This document shows positions 25,510 to 33,774 of a stretch of 64,000 nt of DNA, in pieces; position 1 is the stretch's first letter; each line of letters starts with the position of its first letter. The notes beneath the pieces were generated by a model that saw nothing but the letters and a program-made list of their open reading frames with translations, ran no database searches and was not told the DNA's origin. This DNA is from DASVDE01 sp963740065 (lineage in GTDB: Bacteria > Actinomycetota > Thermoleophilia > Solirubrobacterales > 70-9): positions 496,001 through 560,000 of the forward strand of contig CAVUCS010000004.1 in NCBI GenBank assembly GCA_963740065.1, in the 5' to 3' direction. Position numbers and translations under genes: made by a program.

Positions 25510-26610
25510 TCAAAGTTCGATTTCGATTGCGCCCTCGGGGGCGTTGACGCAGGTGCGGACCATCTCTCCATCGCTGCCGTGAACCTCTCCGGTGCGTAGA
25601 TCGCGCACCCGCCCTCTGGATAGCTTCCCGACGCAGGTGTGGCAGATCCCCATCCGGCAGCCAAAGGGCAGCGTCGCACCCGACTCCTCGCCGCCGACCA
25701 GGATCGGCGTGCCGGCGGCGCACTCGGCGTCTACCCCGCTTCTGACAAAGCGCACATTCCCGCCGCTTCCTTCGCCTGCATCGCCGCCGATCACCGGCTG
25801 AAAGCGCTCCATGCTGAGCAGCTGCGGGTCTCCCTCCCGCCCCCAATGCCCACTCATCGCGTCGAGCATCTCGGCGGGACCGGAGAGAAAGGCGTGGCGC
25901 GAGCGCCAATCCGGACAGAGCTCGTCCAGGCCCTCTGGGGTAATCCGGCCTTCTTCGCCGGTGAATCGCAGTTGCAGGTCAAATCCCTCATGTGCCCGGT
26001 CAATCTCGGCCAGGCGCTCGGCGAATATCACCCGATCGGCGCTGCGAGAGGAGTGGATGTGGACCGCATCGGCGAGCGCGTCACGCCGGGCGAGGCTGCG
26101 CAGCATGCTCATGATTGGGGTGATGCCGCTGCCCGCGCTGAGAAAGAGGAGCTTCCTCGGCAACGGGTCAGGAAGGACGAACGTCCCCTCGACCCCGCCA
26201 AGACGGATCAGGTCACCCGGCCTGGCCCGCTGGACGAGATAGGGAGAGACCTTGCCGGAGTCGACCAGCTTCGGCGTGATCGAGATGCAGCCGTCGGCGC
26301 GCTCGGGCTCCGAAGTCAGCGAGTAGGCGCGCCAGTGGTGGACACCGTCAATGACAACGCCGATCCGCAGATACTGGCCCGGTTGGTGCCCCGTCCACTC
26401 GTGGCCGGGGCGAATTGTCACGGTCACCGCTTCTGGCGTTTCCCGATCGATGCGCTCGATCCGGCCGCGCAGCTCCCGCGTCGACCAAAGCGGGTTAATC
26501 AGCTCCAGGTAGTCGTCTGGAAGCAATGGGCTGAACAGGGACCGAACAGCTCGCAGCGCTCGGCGTCTCGCCTCGGGGACCTTCGGTGTGGCGCCGCGTT
26601 CTGCCATCAA
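25510..26610 (-). CDS. Ferredoxin reductase with C-terminal 2Fe-2S domain (desaturase electron donor)
   Basis: The 366-residue protein has an FAD-binding barrel (PGQYLRIGVVIDG and RAYSLTSEP), an NAD(P)H domain (LFLSAGSGITPIMSM) and a plant-type 2Fe-2S ferredoxin domain. The latter has GCRMGICHTCVGK plus a distal Cys in VRTCVNAPEG. This is the Hmp/vanillate-reductase-like layout (FAD, NAD, 2Fe-2S) of desaturase reductases. It lies 34 bp upstream of the desaturase on the same strand, so the pair probably forms a two-gene operon that makes unsaturated lipids. The start could also be one codon later (MM). Confidence 0.9.
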   Translation of the reverse strand: MMAERGATPKVPEARRRALRAVRSLFSPLLPDDYLELINPLWSTRELRGRIERIDRETPEAVTVTIRPGHEWTGHQPGQYLRIGVVIDGVHHWRAYSLTSEPERADGCISITPKLVDSGKVSPYLVQRARPGDLIRLGGVEGTFVLPDPLPRKLLFLSAGSGITPIMSMLRSLARRDALADAVHIHSSRSADRVIFAERLAEIDRAHEGFDLQLRFTGEEGRITPEGLDELCPDWRSRHAFLSGPAEMLDAMSGHWGREGDPQLLSMERFQPVIGGDAGEGSGGNVRFVRSGVDAECAAGTPILVGGEESGATLPFGCRMGICHTCVGKLSRGRVRDLRTGEVHGSDGEMVRTCVNAPEGAIEIEL

Positions 26611-26740
26611 TCGATGTTACATAATTTGATGTCATGTTCCAAGGTGCCTTTGCTCACACAAGCGACTCCTCCTCTTGCCGCATCTTGCGAGCTTTCGCCT
26701 GTGGATTCCGGCCGGGGGCAGGTCTAGGGTCGTTATCGCG

Positions 26741-28099
26741 ATGTCGGTGGACCACGCTCAGCTCGACCGCGACCATCTCTGGCATCCGTTCACGCAGCAG
26801 CAAAGCTGGTGCGATGCGGAGCCGCTCGTCATCGAGCGCGCCGAGGGTTCGCACTTAGTTGCGAACGACGGGCGCCGCTACCTCGACGGCGTCTCCTCGC
26901 TCTGGTGCACCGTCCACGGCCATCGACATCCCGGCATCGACCAAGCTGTGCGTGACCAGCTCGGCAGAGTCGCCCACTCGACCATGCTCGGCCTCTCCCA
27001 CCCTGGCGCGGCCGAATTGGCGGCGCGCCTGGTCGACATCGCCCCGCCCGGCCTCAGCCGCGTCTTCTATTCGGACTCAGGCTCTACCGCGACTGAGATC
27101 GCGCTGAAGATGGCCTTCCAATACCAGCAGCAGCGCGGAGGCCAGCATGTGCGGCGGACTTCTTTCGTTCACCTGCGCGACGCCTACCACGGAGACACGA
27201 TTGGCTCTGTCTCGGTCGGTGGCATCGACCTCTTCCACGCGACCTACCGACCACTCCTCTTCGAAAGTCACGCGGCCGAATCCGGCGACGCGGCGCACTT
27301 GGCTCGCATTCTCTCCGTTCACGAGGAGGAGATCGCGGCGGTGATCGTCGAACCGCTGGTCCAGGGGGCCGCGGGCATGCTCGTCCACCCCCCTGGCTAC
27401 CTGCGCGCCGTGCGCAACCTGTGCGATCGCTACGGCGTACTGCTGATCTGCGACGAGGTGGCGACGGGCTTTGGGCGCACCGGGACGATGTTCGCCTGCG
27501 AGCAGGAGCGCGTAGCGCCGGACTTCCTCTGCCTTGCCAAGGGCCTGACGGGGGGCTACATGCCGCTCGCCGCGACCCTGGCGACCGAGCGGGTCTACGA
27601 GGGCTTCCTCGGCGCCCCTGAGGAGCAGCGGACTTTCTTTCACGGCCATACCTACACCGGCAACCCGCTCGCCTGCGCCGCGGCGCTTGCCAACCTCGAC
27701 GCCTTCGAGTCCGAGCGCACGATTCTTCGCCTGCAACCGAAGATCCGCCTACTCGGCGAGATGCTCGACGAGATCGCCGCCATGCCGGGAGTCGCGGAGG
27801 TCCGTGGTCGCGGCTTCATGGCCGGCATCGACCTCGGCGACCGCGACCCTTCGCTGCTGCTGGGACACCGAGTGGCAATGGAGGCGCGCGAGCGGGGGGC
27901 GATTGTCCGCCCGCTCGGCGACGTCATCGTGCTGATGCCGCCCCTCTCAATCTCCAAGGGAGACCTGCGCCGTCTGGTTGAAATCGTCGCCGAGTCGATC
28001 GAGGCTGCCTGCGCGGCGGTGGAAGCCGAGCGGGGCGATTCGCGCAAGGTCAGCTGGCTGCGCGAGCGGGTGCCGACGCGCACCCGTCGGGCCGCCTGA
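26741..28099 (+). CDS. bioA: Adenosylmethionine-8-amino-7-oxononanoate aminotransferase
   Basis: The 452-residue class III aminotransferase starts HLWHPFTQQQSW, the BioA-specific N-terminus. It has SDSGSTATEIALKMA (PLP phosphate), LLICDEVATGFGRTG (PLP Asp) and CLAKGLTGGYMPLAAT (Schiff-base Lys). It converts the BioF product to 7,8-diaminononanoate using SAM. With bioB, bioF and bioD 4-7 kb away it completes the pathway, but it is separated by an exporter and the desaturase pair. It is divergent from the ferredoxin reductase gene. The gap (26611-26740) holds an AT-rich run tgttacataatttgatgtc that may carry a promoter. Confidence 0.93.
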   Translation: MSVDHAQLDRDHLWHPFTQQQSWCDAEPLVIERAEGSHLVANDGRRYLDGVSSLWCTVHGHRHPGIDQAVRDQLGRVAHSTMLGLSHPGAAELAARLVDIAPPGLSRVFYSDSGSTATEIALKMAFQYQQQRGGQHVRRTSFVHLRDAYHGDTIGSVSVGGIDLFHATYRPLLFESHAAESGDAAHLARILSVHEEEIAAVIVEPLVQGAAGMLVHPPGYLRAVRNLCDRYGVLLICDEVATGFGRTGTMFACEQERVAPDFLCLAKGLTGGYMPLAATLATERVYEGFLGAPEEQRTFFHGHTYTGNPLACAAALANLDAFESERTILRLQPKIRLLGEMLDEIAAMPGVAEVRGRGFMAGIDLGDRDPSLLLGHRVAMEARERGAIVRPLGDVIVLMPPLSISKGDLRRLVEIVAESIEAACAAVEAERGDSRKVSWLRERVPTRTRRAA

Positions 28100-28124
28100 G
28101 CCAAAGCCCCGACATTCAGGTGTG

Positions 28125-28690
28125 ATGGATCCGATGCGCCGCCGTAGTAGGGGCGTGAGTCAGCTTCTCGCCACGCCGCCCACGGAGGCTCCCCAGGAAG
28201 CCGAAATCGCCTTCGAGGCGCTCTACAGCTCCAGCCGCGACGACGTCTACGCCTACGCGGCGGGACTCCTACGCGATCGCGCCGCGGCCGAGGACGTCAC
28301 CGCGACCGCCTTTGAGCGTGCCTTTCGCAAGCGCTCGCGATTCGACCACCGTCGCGGCAGCCCCCGCGCCTGGCTGTTCGGAATCGCCCGCAACGCCGCT
28401 CTCGACGAGCTGCGGCGCCGCGGACGGCAGGCGGCCCTGACGCGGATCCCGTCGACCTGGCGAGCCTGGCGGAGACCCAGCCGGCCGAGCAGAGCGAGGC
28501 CCGCCTCATCCTCGCCGCCGCCCTGGAGAGACTCGATGCGCGGGAGCGGGAGCTGGTCGCCCTCAAGTTCTTCGCCGGACTCTCCAACGCCGAGATCGGG
28601 CGGGTGCTCGATATCTCCGAGTCAAACGCCGGCACAAAGCTGCACCGAATCGTCAACAAGCTGAGGGAGGCATGTGATGGAGCCCTATAG
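28125..28690 (+). CDS. ECF-type RNA polymerase sigma factor, frame broken
   Basis: The first frame has sigma region 2: FEALYSSSRDDVYAYAAGLL, AAEDVTATAFERAFRKRSRF and PRAWLFGIARNAALDELRRR. At about 28437-28441 one base is missing. The next frame continues DADPVDLASLAETQPAEQ and then region 4, LVALKFFAGLSNAEIGRVL, with the recognition helix after it, to TAG 28688-28690. Together they form a normal ECF sigma factor of about 188 residues. Its 3' end overlaps the start of the DUF4349 membrane protein (GTG 28674/ATG 28677), the usual place of an anti-sigma partner. Confidence 0.82.
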
Positions 28691-29861
28691 GGACGATCCA
28701 AACCTCACCGCCGCACTGCGGTCGCTGCGCCCCGCAACGCGGGGAGAGTTCGCCGCCGAGCTGGACGCCCGCGTCGCGTCTGGCTTCCGGCGCGACGGTC
28801 GTTTTGCCGGCCCCCTGGCTCGCTTCACCGCCCGACTGCGATCCACGCCGCCCCGCAGGCTGATCGCCCCGGCGGGCGCCTTCGCCCTCGCCGCGATCGT
28901 CGTCGCGACCGCGGTCGTATCCGTGAACGAGTCCGGGCCGGGCGATTCGCTCGAGAAGCATTTCGGCGCAGCTGACTCATCGTTCGGTGCAGCTAACTCG
29001 TCGCTGCCGGCCGGCAGCGATCGATCCGGCCGCCCCGTGCAAGAGGGCATAACGCCGCAGATCGCCACGCGGGCTGCCAGCAGTGCGTCGAACGACGTCG
29101 GCACCGACGCAAAGGGTCTCGCCGAGCGCAACCTGACCCGACTCTCCGGTAACTCCGGCCCCTATGCCTCACGTGCCGGACACCGGGACATCGAGCGCTC
29201 CACGCAGATCGCGCTCGGGGCGGAGCCCGCCGATGTTCGCGCCGATGCCAGTGAGGTATTCGACGCCGTGCACGCCGCCGACGGCATCGTCCTGCGCTCC
29301 TCGATCCGAGACGGAGCGGCGGGTGAAGCGGGGGCCGAATTCGACCTGCTGATCCCCAGCGCCAAGCTCGGCAATGCGCTCGCCGCCCTCTCGGCGATCG
29401 CCGAGATCCGCTCCCGGCACGAGTCCACCCAGGACATCACCGCGCCGACGATCTCCGTCGGCGAACGCCTCCAGGACTCGCGGGCGAAGATCGAGGGGCT
29501 GCTCGATCAACTCGCGAACGCCGACACCGACGCCGAGCGCACCGCCGTTGAAGCCCAACTGCGCGCCGAGCGACGGCACGCGGCGGCGCTGCGCTCGCGC
29601 CTGTCGAGCCTCCATCGCCGCGCGAACTTCTCCCGCGTCTCCTTGCGGATCGAGACCGGCGAGCCGCCCGCCACGGCGGGGAACTCAGGCGACTGGGGCG
29701 TCAGCGACGCCCTCGACGACTCGGGGCGCATCCTCGCCGTCGCCGCCGGCGTCACCGTCATCGCTCTCGCGATCGTCGGCCCGCTCGCCCTGATCGCGCT
29801 CCTCGTATGGCTGGCCCACCGCACCCTGGTGCGACGAAGCCGCGAGCGCGCCCTCGAATAG
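28674..29861 (+). CDS. DUF4349 membrane protein, putative anti-sigma partner
   Basis: The 395-residue protein has a short N-terminal cytoplasmic segment and a helix at about 64-84. The large extracytoplasmic part contains a DUF4349 domain with a coiled coil (QDSRAKIEGLLDQLANADTD and EAQLRAERRHAAALRSRL), and a second helix lies at about 348-378. Starts at 28674 (GTG) and 28677 (ATG) both overlap the sigma gene, so the two are translated together. The N-terminal part could hold the sigma factor, with the outer part sensing envelope stress (inference). A small direct repeat encodes GAADSSFGAANSS near residue 98. Confidence 0.8.
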   Translation: MMEPYRDDPNLTAALRSLRPATRGEFAAELDARVASGFRRDGRFAGPLARFTARLRSTPPRRLIAPAGAFALAAIVVATAVVSVNESGPGDSLEKHFGAADSSFGAANSSLPAGSDRSGRPVQEGITPQIATRAASSASNDVGTDAKGLAERNLTRLSGNSGPYASRAGHRDIERSTQIALGAEPADVRADASEVFDAVHAADGIVLRSSIRDGAAGEAGAEFDLLIPSAKLGNALAALSAIAEIRSRHESTQDITAPTISVGERLQDSRAKIEGLLDQLANADTDAERTAVEAQLRAERRHAAALRSRLSSLHRRANFSRVSLRIETGEPPATAGNSGDWGVSDALDDSGRILAVAAGVTVIALAIVGPLALIALLVWLAHRTLVRRSRERALE

Positions 29862-29870
29862 CGCGCAACC

Positions 29871-29902
29871 GACTTTGACCCACCCCTGGTGTGGTCAAAG
29901 TC
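29871..29902 (+). terminator. Hairpin after the sigma/DUF4349 operon
   Basis: Perfect 10-bp arms gactttgacc (29871-29880) and ggtcaaagtc (29893-29902) with a 12-nt loop begin 9 bp after the DUF4349 stop. No T-run follows. It could also be an operator of the next gene, 25 bp downstream. Confidence 0.5.
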
Positions 29903-29926
29903 CGCCGCGCCGCTTAGGGTGGGCCG

Positions 29927-30508
29927 ATGAGCGAGCGTCGGCGCGGTCCCGCCGAGCAACCAAACCTCGGCGAGCCGTCCACCCCCCGTCCCGCCGCCTC
30001 GGTCGTCCTGCTTCGCCGGGGCGGGAAGCACGCGCAGCGAGCGCTGGAAGTACTGCTGCTGAAGCGCACCGAGAGCGCCAGGTTCATGCCCGGCGTCTGG
30101 GTCTTCCCGGGCGGCGCCGTCGACCCCGAAGACGGAGAGGATGAGGCGGGCTACCGGGCCTGTGCGGTGCGGGAGCTGGAGGAGGAAGCGGGGATCGCCC
30201 TCCCGGAATCGGATGAGCTGATTCTGTTCAGCCGCTGGATCACGCCGGAGGTGATCTCCCGGCGCTTCGACGCCTGGTTCTTCCTCGCCTTCGCGCCCGC
30301 CCACACGCCGCCCGAGCCCGACGGCGTGGAGACGACCGAGGCCGCCTGGTTCGAGCCCCGCGCCGCCCTCGACGCGCAAAGCGCCGGAGAGTTGGCGCTC
30401 GCCTTTCCCACGATCAGGCAACTCGAATCCCTGCTCTCCTTCACTACTGCCGACGAGGCTCTTGCCGCTCATCGTGACCGCCAGTTGAGCCAATCCTCCC
30501 CAAGGTGA
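29927..30508 (+). CDS. Nudix hydrolase
   Basis: The 193-residue protein has a Nudix box in GGAVDPEDGEDEAGYRACAV followed by RELEEEAGI (about 62-90). Between GX5E and REUXEEXGU there are six extra residues. This is the expanded spacing seen in CoA/ADP-ribose-type Nudix proteins of actinobacteria. The downstream WFEPRAAL strand is typical. It hydrolyses a nucleoside diphosphate linked to another group; the substrate is open. It converges on the gene at 30663, with a long inverted repeat between them. Confidence 0.87.
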   Translation: MSERRRGPAEQPNLGEPSTPRPAASVVLLRRGGKHAQRALEVLLLKRTESARFMPGVWVFPGGAVDPEDGEDEAGYRACAVRELEEEAGIALPESDELILFSRWITPEVISRRFDAWFFLAFAPAHTPPEPDGVETTEAAWFEPRAALDAQSAGELALAFPTIRQLESLLSFTTADEALAAHRDRQLSQSSPR

Positions 30509-30579
30509 TCGGCACCAAAGAAGATCACCGCGTAGTCCTCCCGGGCGATCCGGACTACCCGTCTCCCTAACCCGTTACT

Positions 30580-30661
30580 CGCGCGGGTGGCATGGGGGAG
30601 GGGCCGAGAACGGAGCAACCGCACCGCCCGCAGGCCCCTCCCCCATGACAGGACCCGCGCG
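30580..30661. repeat. Structured inverted repeat, family C copy 1 (terminator-like)
   Basis: Outer arms cgcgcgggt (30580-30588) and acccgcgcg (30653-30661) plus inner arms catgggggaggggcc (30591-30605) and its perfect complement (30633-30647) enclose a 27-nt loop. The loop and adjacent bases, gagaacggag then ccgcccgcaggcccct, recur in the rpsE copy at 61020-61077. The right arm begins 2 nt after the stop of the minus-strand gene (30663), so it can end that transcript and perhaps the Nudix one. Confidence 0.7.
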
Positions 30662-30662
30662 C

Positions 30663-31334
30663 TTACCCGTTCGGGAACGGGGCCAGCCCGGCGTGCCAGG
30701 GGCCGGGCGGATAGGTGTGGATGTTCTCCTCATCCATCTCTTTGTGAAGACGCTTGAAGAGCTGCCCGGCGTTTTTCAGCACCTCTTTCAACTCCGCCTC
30801 ACTGCGATCCCGCAGGTGCCAGAGGAACCAGAGTTGACGATCGTTGATGCCGAAATCGATCTCCCCGGTCATCGTCGTCGTCCATGACAGAAAGCCGGGG
30901 CTGAACAGCTCCCGCAGGGCGATCGGGTCATATTCACGCGGCACAGTTGCCAGGAAGCGCCTGTTGAAGTCGATCGACTCGAACTCGACCTTGCGGGCGA
31001 AGCGCTGGGTGACGTGCTCGTGACCCTCGATCGACTCGACATTGAAAGCGGGGACGACTTTGGCCAGGTCCGGCATGTGGGCCTTGGCGAGGATCGCGGT
31101 CGGCAGCACCGCCTTGCCGAACATCCCGCCCATCTCCTTCTCGTCGGCGTCGCAGCAGGAACCCCAGAAACCCTCGGCGAGCTGCCCCGTCAACCGGTTG
31201 GTCCCGCCCACGCAAAGAGCCACCGGGGCGTCTTTGGGATTTATGCCACCGATCGGCTCGTAGGTGAGGTCGTGCCGCTCGCCGTACTTGCGGACGGTCG
31301 CCGCCCACGCTTCGGCATCTTGCTTTGCGCCCAT
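30663..31334 (-). CDS. Hypothetical protein, DUF3137-like
   Basis: The 223-residue protein has no signal peptide. A central part, VEFESIDFNRRFLATVPREY followed by ELFSPGFLSWTT and DFGINDRQLWFLWHL, resembles DUF3137 proteins, in which a 'FN+RF' strand is followed by a helix and an Ile/Leu-rich strand. DUF3137 genes often sit beside lemA, and here lemA starts 18 bp away on the other strand. That neighbour link is the main support. Function is unknown. The stop is followed after 2 nt by the family C repeat. Confidence 0.55.
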   Translation of the reverse strand: MGAKQDAEAWAATVRKYGERHDLTYEPIGGINPKDAPVALCVGGTNRLTGQLAEGFWGSCCDADEKEMGGMFGKAVLPTAILAKAHMPDLAKVVPAFNVESIEGHEHVTQRFARKVEFESIDFNRRFLATVPREYDPIALRELFSPGFLSWTTTMTGEIDFGINDRQLWFLWHLRDRSEAELKEVLKNAGQLFKRLHKEMDEENIHTYPPGPWHAGLAPFPNG

Positions 31335-31351
31335 CGGCTGGGCAGTCTAGG

Positions 31352-31924
31352 ATGCCCGCAATGACTTGGGTCCTCATCGCCATCGTTGCGATCATCGTTA
31401 TCGCGGTTCTCTACTACGTCGCGAAGCGCAACTCGATCATCGCCTCGCGCAACCGCGTCGACGAATCCTGGAGTGGGATCGACGTGCAGCTGAAGCGCCG
31501 GCATGACCTCGTTCCCAATTTGGTCGAGACGGTCAAGGGCTACGCCGAGCACGAGAGCCAGGTCTTCGAGAAAACGTCTAAAGCCCGCGCTGAGGCAATG
31601 TCGGCTCAGGGCGTTGGCGATACCGCCCAGGCCGAGCAGAAACTGACCGGGGCCCTGACCGACTTGCGCGCCGTGGCCGAGAACTACCCCACCCTGCGCG
31701 CCACCGAGAACTTTCAGCAGTTGAGCCGCAACCTCTCCGAGCTGGAAGACGAGATCCAGGCCGCGCGTCGGATCTACAACTCCAACGTGCAGTCCTACAA
31801 CACGAGCATCCAGCAGTTCCCCGCCTCGATCATCGCCAACCAGGGCGGCTTCACCGCTCGCGAGTTCTTCGAGATCGATGGCGCCGAGCGCGAACCTGTC
31901 TCGGTCAGCTTCGGCGACGCCTGA
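31352..31924 (+). CDS. lemA: LemA-family membrane protein
   Basis: About 190 residues: an N-terminal helix (TWVLIAIVAIIVIAVLYYVA) followed by the LemA core. The core has RNRVDESWSGIDVQLKRRHD, LVPNLVETVKGYAEHE, then a long antiparallel helical bundle, NFQQLSRNLSELEDEI, and the conserved YNTSIQQFPASIIANQGGF. LemA proteins are membrane-attached helical bundles of uncertain role; some act with membrane proteases or repair systems. The start could be 31352 or the Met at 31361. It precedes the rubredoxin gene by 21 bp. Confidence 0.9.
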   Translation: MPAMTWVLIAIVAIIVIAVLYYVAKRNSIIASRNRVDESWSGIDVQLKRRHDLVPNLVETVKGYAEHESQVFEKTSKARAEAMSAQGVGDTAQAEQKLTGALTDLRAVAENYPTLRATENFQQLSRNLSELEDEIQAARRIYNSNVQSYNTSIQQFPASIIANQGGFTAREFFEIDGAEREPVSVSFGDA

Positions 31925-31945
31925 GCCTTCTTTAAGCTTTCGCTT

Positions 31946-32140
31946 ATGAGCACCGCCACCCAAGAAGCGACCCTCTGGATCTGCGACAGCTGCGGGTTCA
32001 TCTACGACCCCGCCATCGGCGACCCGGATGGCGGTATCCCGCCCGGCACCGCCTTCGAAGACATCCCCAAGGACTGGTTCTGCCCCGTCTGCGGCGCCAG
32101 GACCAGCGACTTCAGGCCCCTGGAGCCCGGCGAAGCCTAA
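31946..32140 (+). CDS. Rubredoxin
   Basis: The 64-residue protein has the iron ligands C13-x2-C16 (WICDSCGFIYD) and C46-x2-C49 (FCPVCGA), with the GDPDGGIPPGTAFEDIP loop and W44. It is a complete single-iron rubredoxin for one-electron transfer. It sits 2 bp upstream of a GMC-type oxidoreductase and 21 bp after lemA. Its partner could be that flavoprotein, a monooxygenase encoded elsewhere, or an oxygen/superoxide-detoxifying enzyme (SOD is the next gene). Confidence 0.93.
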   Translation: MSTATQEATLWICDSCGFIYDPAIGDPDGGIPPGTAFEDIPKDWFCPVCGARTSDFRPLEPGEA

Positions 32141-32142
32141 AC

Positions 32143-33774
32143 ATGGACTTTGATTACGACTGGCTCGTAATCGGGTCAGGATTTGGCGGAAGCGTTTCAG
32201 CCCTGCGGCTGGCCGAGAAGGGATACAGAGTCGGCGTTCTGGAATGCGGCAGACGCTTCCGCGACGAGGACTTCCCCAAGTCGACATGGGATCTGCGGCG
32301 CTACTTCTGGTCCCCTCGCCTCGGCATGCGGGGCATCTTCCGCCTCACCACCTTCAGAGACGTGACCGTGGTCAGCGGCAGCGGCGTCGGCGGCGGGAGC
32401 CTCGGCTACGCGAACACGCTCTACGTCCCCCCTTCCCCCTTCTTCCAAGACCCGCAATGGAGCGACCTCGACGACTGGGAGGCAAAGCTGGCGCCTCACT
32501 ACGCGGAGGCGCAGCGGATGCTCGGGGTTGTCGTCCACGACAACGACGACCCCGCCGACCAGTTGCTGCGCGAGTTCGGTGAAGAGATTGGCGTGGGCGA
32601 CACCTACAGAAAGACCCCCGTCGGCGTCTTTCTCGGCGAGCCCGGTAAGACTGTGTCGGACCCCTTCTTCGACGGCGAAGGGCCGGATCGCACCGGCTGC
32701 ATGCAGTGTGGGCGCTGCATGGTCGGATGCCCCCACGGGGCAAAGAACACCCTGGTCAAGAACTACCTCTGGCTGGCGGAAAAGCGGGGTGTGGAGGTCA
32801 AACCCGACCGCACGGTGACCGAGATTCGCCCGCTCGGGACCGCCGACGGCAGCGAAGGCTACGCGGTCTCGAGTGAACGCTCCGGCATGTTGCGCGGTCG
32901 CGGCCGGGGGACGCTGACGGCGCGCGGGGTCATAGTCGCGGCCGGCCCGCTCGGCACAAACAAGCTCCTGCAGCGCTGCCGGCTCGGCGGCTCGCTGCCG
33001 CGGATCTCATCTCGGCTGGGCGAGCTGGTGCGGACCAACAGCGAGAGCATTCTCGCCGTCACCGTTCCCGAGGACTACCCCGAAGACCTCGCCAGACGCG
33101 TTGCGATCACATCCAGCATCTACCCCGATCCGCACACGCATATCGAAACTGTCACCTACGGCAGAGCCGGCGACTCGATGAGCGCCCTCTACACCCTGAT
33201 GGTCGGCGACGGCACCAGGGCGACCCGGCCGTTGAAGCTGATCGGCCAGATCCTTCGCCACCCGATCCGGTTCGCGAAGGTCCTCTGGCCAAAGGGCTGG
33301 TCGCGCCGCACGATCATCGTGCTGGTCATGCAGACGCTCGACAACGCGATTGCGCTACGGCCGAAGCTGAAGCGCTCCGGCGACGTGCGCTTGCAGACCG
33401 AGCAGGACCCGGAGCGGCCGATCCCGACCTTCATCCCGGTCGCCAACGAGGCCGCCGAGTGGCTGGCGAAGCGCACCGGGGGCATCGCCCAGAGCGCGCT
33501 GACCGAGTCCTTGATCAACGTCCCGACCACGGCCCACATCCTCGGCGGCGCGGTCATCGGCCACGGCCCCGAGGACGGCGTAATCGACGCCCGCCAGCGG
33601 GTCTTCGGCTACGAGAACCTGCTGGTCTGCGACGGCGCCGCGATTCCCGCCAACGTCGGCGTCAACCCCTCGCTGACGATCGCCGCAATGACGGAGCACG
33701 CCATCAGCCATATCCCGGATGCGGCCGGAGGCGAGTCGCCCCCGGCCGCCGAGACGAAGTCGCTAGCCGGCTGA
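32143..33774 (+). CDS. GMC-type FAD oxidoreductase (cholesterol-oxidase-like) with a Cys4 motif
   Basis: The 543-residue flavoprotein has the FAD site VIGSGFGGSVSALRLAEKG (9-27), SGSGVGGGSLGYANTLYVP, IVAAGPLGTNKLLQ and the C-terminal GVNPSLTIAAMTEHA. Similarity is to cholesterol oxidase-like GMC proteins. CMQCGRCMVGCPHGAKNT carries C186, C189, C192 and C196 in a ferredoxin-like CxxCxxCxxxCP pattern, which could hold an iron-sulfur cluster. It lies 2 bp downstream of rubredoxin, so an electron route flavin-FeS-rubredoxin is an attractive inference. The stop overlaps the convergent SOD gene by 12 bp. Confidence 0.87.
   Translation: MDFDYDWLVIGSGFGGSVSALRLAEKGYRVGVLECGRRFRDEDFPKSTWDLRRYFWSPRLGMRGIFRLTTFRDVTVVSGSGVGGGSLGYANTLYVPPSPFFQDPQWSDLDDWEAKLAPHYAEAQRMLGVVVHDNDDPADQLLREFGEEIGVGDTYRKTPVGVFLGEPGKTVSDPFFDGEGPDRTGCMQCGRCMVGCPHGAKNTLVKNYLWLAEKRGVEVKPDRTVTEIRPLGTADGSEGYAVSSERSGMLRGRGRGTLTARGVIVAAGPLGTNKLLQRCRLGGSLPRISSRLGELVRTNSESILAVTVPEDYPEDLARRVAITSSIYPDPHTHIETVTYGRAGDSMSALYTLMVGDGTRATRPLKLIGQILRHPIRFAKVLWPKGWSRRTIIVLVMQTLDNAIALRPKLKRSGDVRLQTEQDPERPIPTFIPVANEAAEWLAKRTGGIAQSALTESLINVPTTAHILGGAVIGHGPEDGVIDARQRVFGYENLLVCDGAAIPANVGVNPSLTIAAMTEHAISHIPDAAGGESPPAAETKSLAG

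Noticed and set aside
26611..26740. AT-rich run between the ferredoxin reductase and bioA taken as a BioR/BirA-type operator
   Set aside because: The run tgttacataatttgatgtc is only partly symmetric and does not match a biotin operator that I know; it was left as a possible promoter remark under bioA.
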